Source: Synechococcaceae bacterium WB4_1_0192
Lineage (GTDB): Bacteria > Cyanobacteriota > Cyanobacteriia > PCC-6307 > Cyanobiaceae
NCBI GenBank assembly: GCA_009926195.1
Contig: RFPK01000107.1
Coordinates: 1-6,929, forward strand
Length of the DNA stretch: 6,929 bases
Reading direction: 5' to 3'
Position 1 is the first letter of the stretch; the number at the start of each line of letters is the position of its first letter. A program made the translations under genes and the position numbers. The notes under the pieces were generated by a model. It was not told where the DNA came from and made no database searches. It worked only from the letters and a program-made list of their open reading frames with translations. Below are positions 6,020 through 6,929 of the stretch, piece after piece.

Positions 6020-6609
6020 CCCATCCCCGCAGCCAGATCCGCGCCGCGATCGTCGCCCAGCTCCTCGACGCCACGGCTGCTGAGGAGCGGGTTTACAAGG
6101 GCCGGCTGATGCCGATCGAGGAGCCCGAGCTGCCGGCGATCGTCGTTCACACGCGCGACCCCGAGGAGATCACCTCCCGTTCGACCTCCGGCTGGAACGG
6201 CTTCGAGCGGCGTCGCTGCATGGTCTCGATCGTCTGCATCGCTCAGGCCTTCGATGACATCGACGAAGACCTCGACAGCATGGCCGCACAGGTCGAGGCC
6301 GCCCTGCAAGCCTGGGTCATTCCTGGCTTCGAGTCCGCGGAGCTGAACCTGGTCGACACCCGCAGCGACGATCCTGAGTTCGACGGCAGCCTGACCACCG
6401 GGGCCACAACGCTGCGCTACGAGTGCGTCTACATGACGCCCTACCGCGACTGCAGCAACCCCTACGTCCAGGCCGCCGACGAGCCCCTGGAGCGCAGCGG
6501 CGCCTACCCTGGTGGTCGAGTCACCGCCGGCTGCCCGGCGGGCAACAGCGGCGAAGCCTGTCCGATCGACGATGCTGAGCTGTTTTCACAAGAGGAGCCG
6601 ATCAACTGA
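6016..6609 (+). CDS. Tail-terminator/minor tail protein U-like, with Cys-containing C-terminal extension
   Basis: 197 residues. Residues 1-142 follow the layout of lambda gpU-like or tail-terminator proteins: an N-terminal helix (RSQIRAAIVAQLLDAT), RVYKGRLMPI, ELPAIVVHTRDPE, a strand with RRCMVSIVCIAQAF, then the helix DLDSMAAQVEAALQAW and later TTLRYECVYMTPYRD. Such proteins cap the tail tube or join it to the head. The GTG start at 6016 overlaps the previous stop as GTGA, so translation is coupled; a GTG start and coupling suit modest expression of a ring protein. After ~143 there is an extra tail of ~55 residues with four Cys (146, 173, 182 and one near the start of the tail at 137) and Gly-rich turns that I cannot place in the family. 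The stop overlaps the next start as TGATG. The family is recognised by pattern only. Confidence 0.75.
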   Translation: MTHPRSQIRAAIVAQLLDATAAEERVYKGRLMPIEEPELPAIVVHTRDPEEITSRSTSGWNGFERRRCMVSIVCIAQAFDDIDEDLDSMAAQVEAALQAWVIPGFESAELNLVDTRSDDPEFDGSLTTGATTLRYECVYMTPYRDCSNPYVQAADEPLERSGAYPGGRVTAGCPAGNSGEACPIDDAELFSQEEPIN

Positions 6610-6929
6610 TGGCCACCCGCAAGCGCGCCCGCAACGATGCCGGTGAGTTCAAGCCTGACGATCCGGTGACGCCGGACCTCAACGAGGCCTACACCGACGA
6701 CGCTGGCCCCGTGCTCAACATGAGCGTCGACAGCCTGGCGGCGTTCATGGAGATCGCTCAGCCTGACCGCGAGCGGCTGGGCCGCGCCCTTGAGCTGGCC
6801 AAGGAGGCCGCGGCCGCGGCGATCGGTCGACCCATCAGCGACGCTGAGCCCCATGGCATCCGCCACGGCGTTCACATGCTCGCCTCGCAGCTGCTGATCA
6901 AGGACGCCCTCGAAGCAGCTCCGACCGGC
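6609..6929 (+). CDS. Probable gp6-like head-tail connector protein (3' truncated)
   Basis: The frame is open from ATG 6609 to the right edge (107 codons), with the ATG sharing its A with the upstream stop. The first ~33 residues are charged (MATRKRARNDAGEFKPDD, then VTPDLNEAYTDD) and look like a flexible extension. From about 38 it is helical: MSVDSLAAFMEIAQPDRERL, then ALELAKEAAAAAIGRPISD, then HGVHMLASQLLIKDALEAAP. That helix order (short helix, long helix with Ala-rich 'aa.aaig', 'l..Av..la.qll..d') is what I know from HK97 gp6-type connectors, which bind under the portal ring. An internal in-frame ATG at 6720 would give a protein beginning at the conserved part, but it lacks a clear ribosome binding site. 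The call is moderate because the C-terminus is missing. Confidence 0.65.
   Translation, partial: MATRKRARNDAGEFKPDDPVTPDLNEAYTDDAGPVLNMSVDSLAAFMEIAQPDRERLGRALELAKEAAAAAIGRPISDAEPHGIRHGVHMLASQLLIKDALEAAPTG

Overview
The window is a run of structural genes from a double-stranded DNA tailed phage or prophage (Caudoviricetes-type). It is GC-rich, every gene lies on the + strand, and there is almost no intergenic DNA. No integrase, lysis, replication, tRNA or host gene is present, so the host cannot be named. The base composition and codon use only suggest a high-GC bacterium.

Layout, left to right: (1) the C-terminal part of a lambda-type portal protein (1-923); (2) an HK97/U35-type prohead protease (954-1799) whose 3' third looks like a scaffold or delta domain, with its own in-frame internal start at 1485; (3) a 279-residue HK97-fold major capsid protein (1799-2638); (4) a DUF2190-type capsid decoration protein whose last ~45 residues look like the tail end of a head-tail joining protein (2675-3064); (5) a small beta-rich structural protein (3061-3417), a collagen-like fiber protein (3404-4579) and a 476-residue unknown structural protein (4589-6019), which form a fiber or surface-protein insert; (6) a tail-terminator or minor-tail-like protein (6016-6609); (7) the start of a probable gp6-like head-tail connector (6609-6929, running off the end).

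The genes appear to form one transcriptional unit. Four junctions are stop/start overlaps of the TGATG, ATGA or GTGA type, which suggests translational coupling. Clear Shine-Dalgarno sites precede only the protease, the nested scaffold and the DUF2190 gene. In assembly terms, the protease and scaffold would shape and mature the procapsid built from the capsid protein on the portal. The decoration protein would coat it, the connector and terminator proteins would close the head-tail junction, and the collagen-like protein and its neighbours would form fibers exposed on the virion.

The points most worth a second look are the nested protease/scaffold gene (a lambda C/Nu3-like arrangement in a family often found as a protease-capsid fusion), the apparent DUF2190/head-tail-joining chimera, and the 3-kb fiber block inside the head-completion gene order. 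No wholly new defence or regulatory system is visible.
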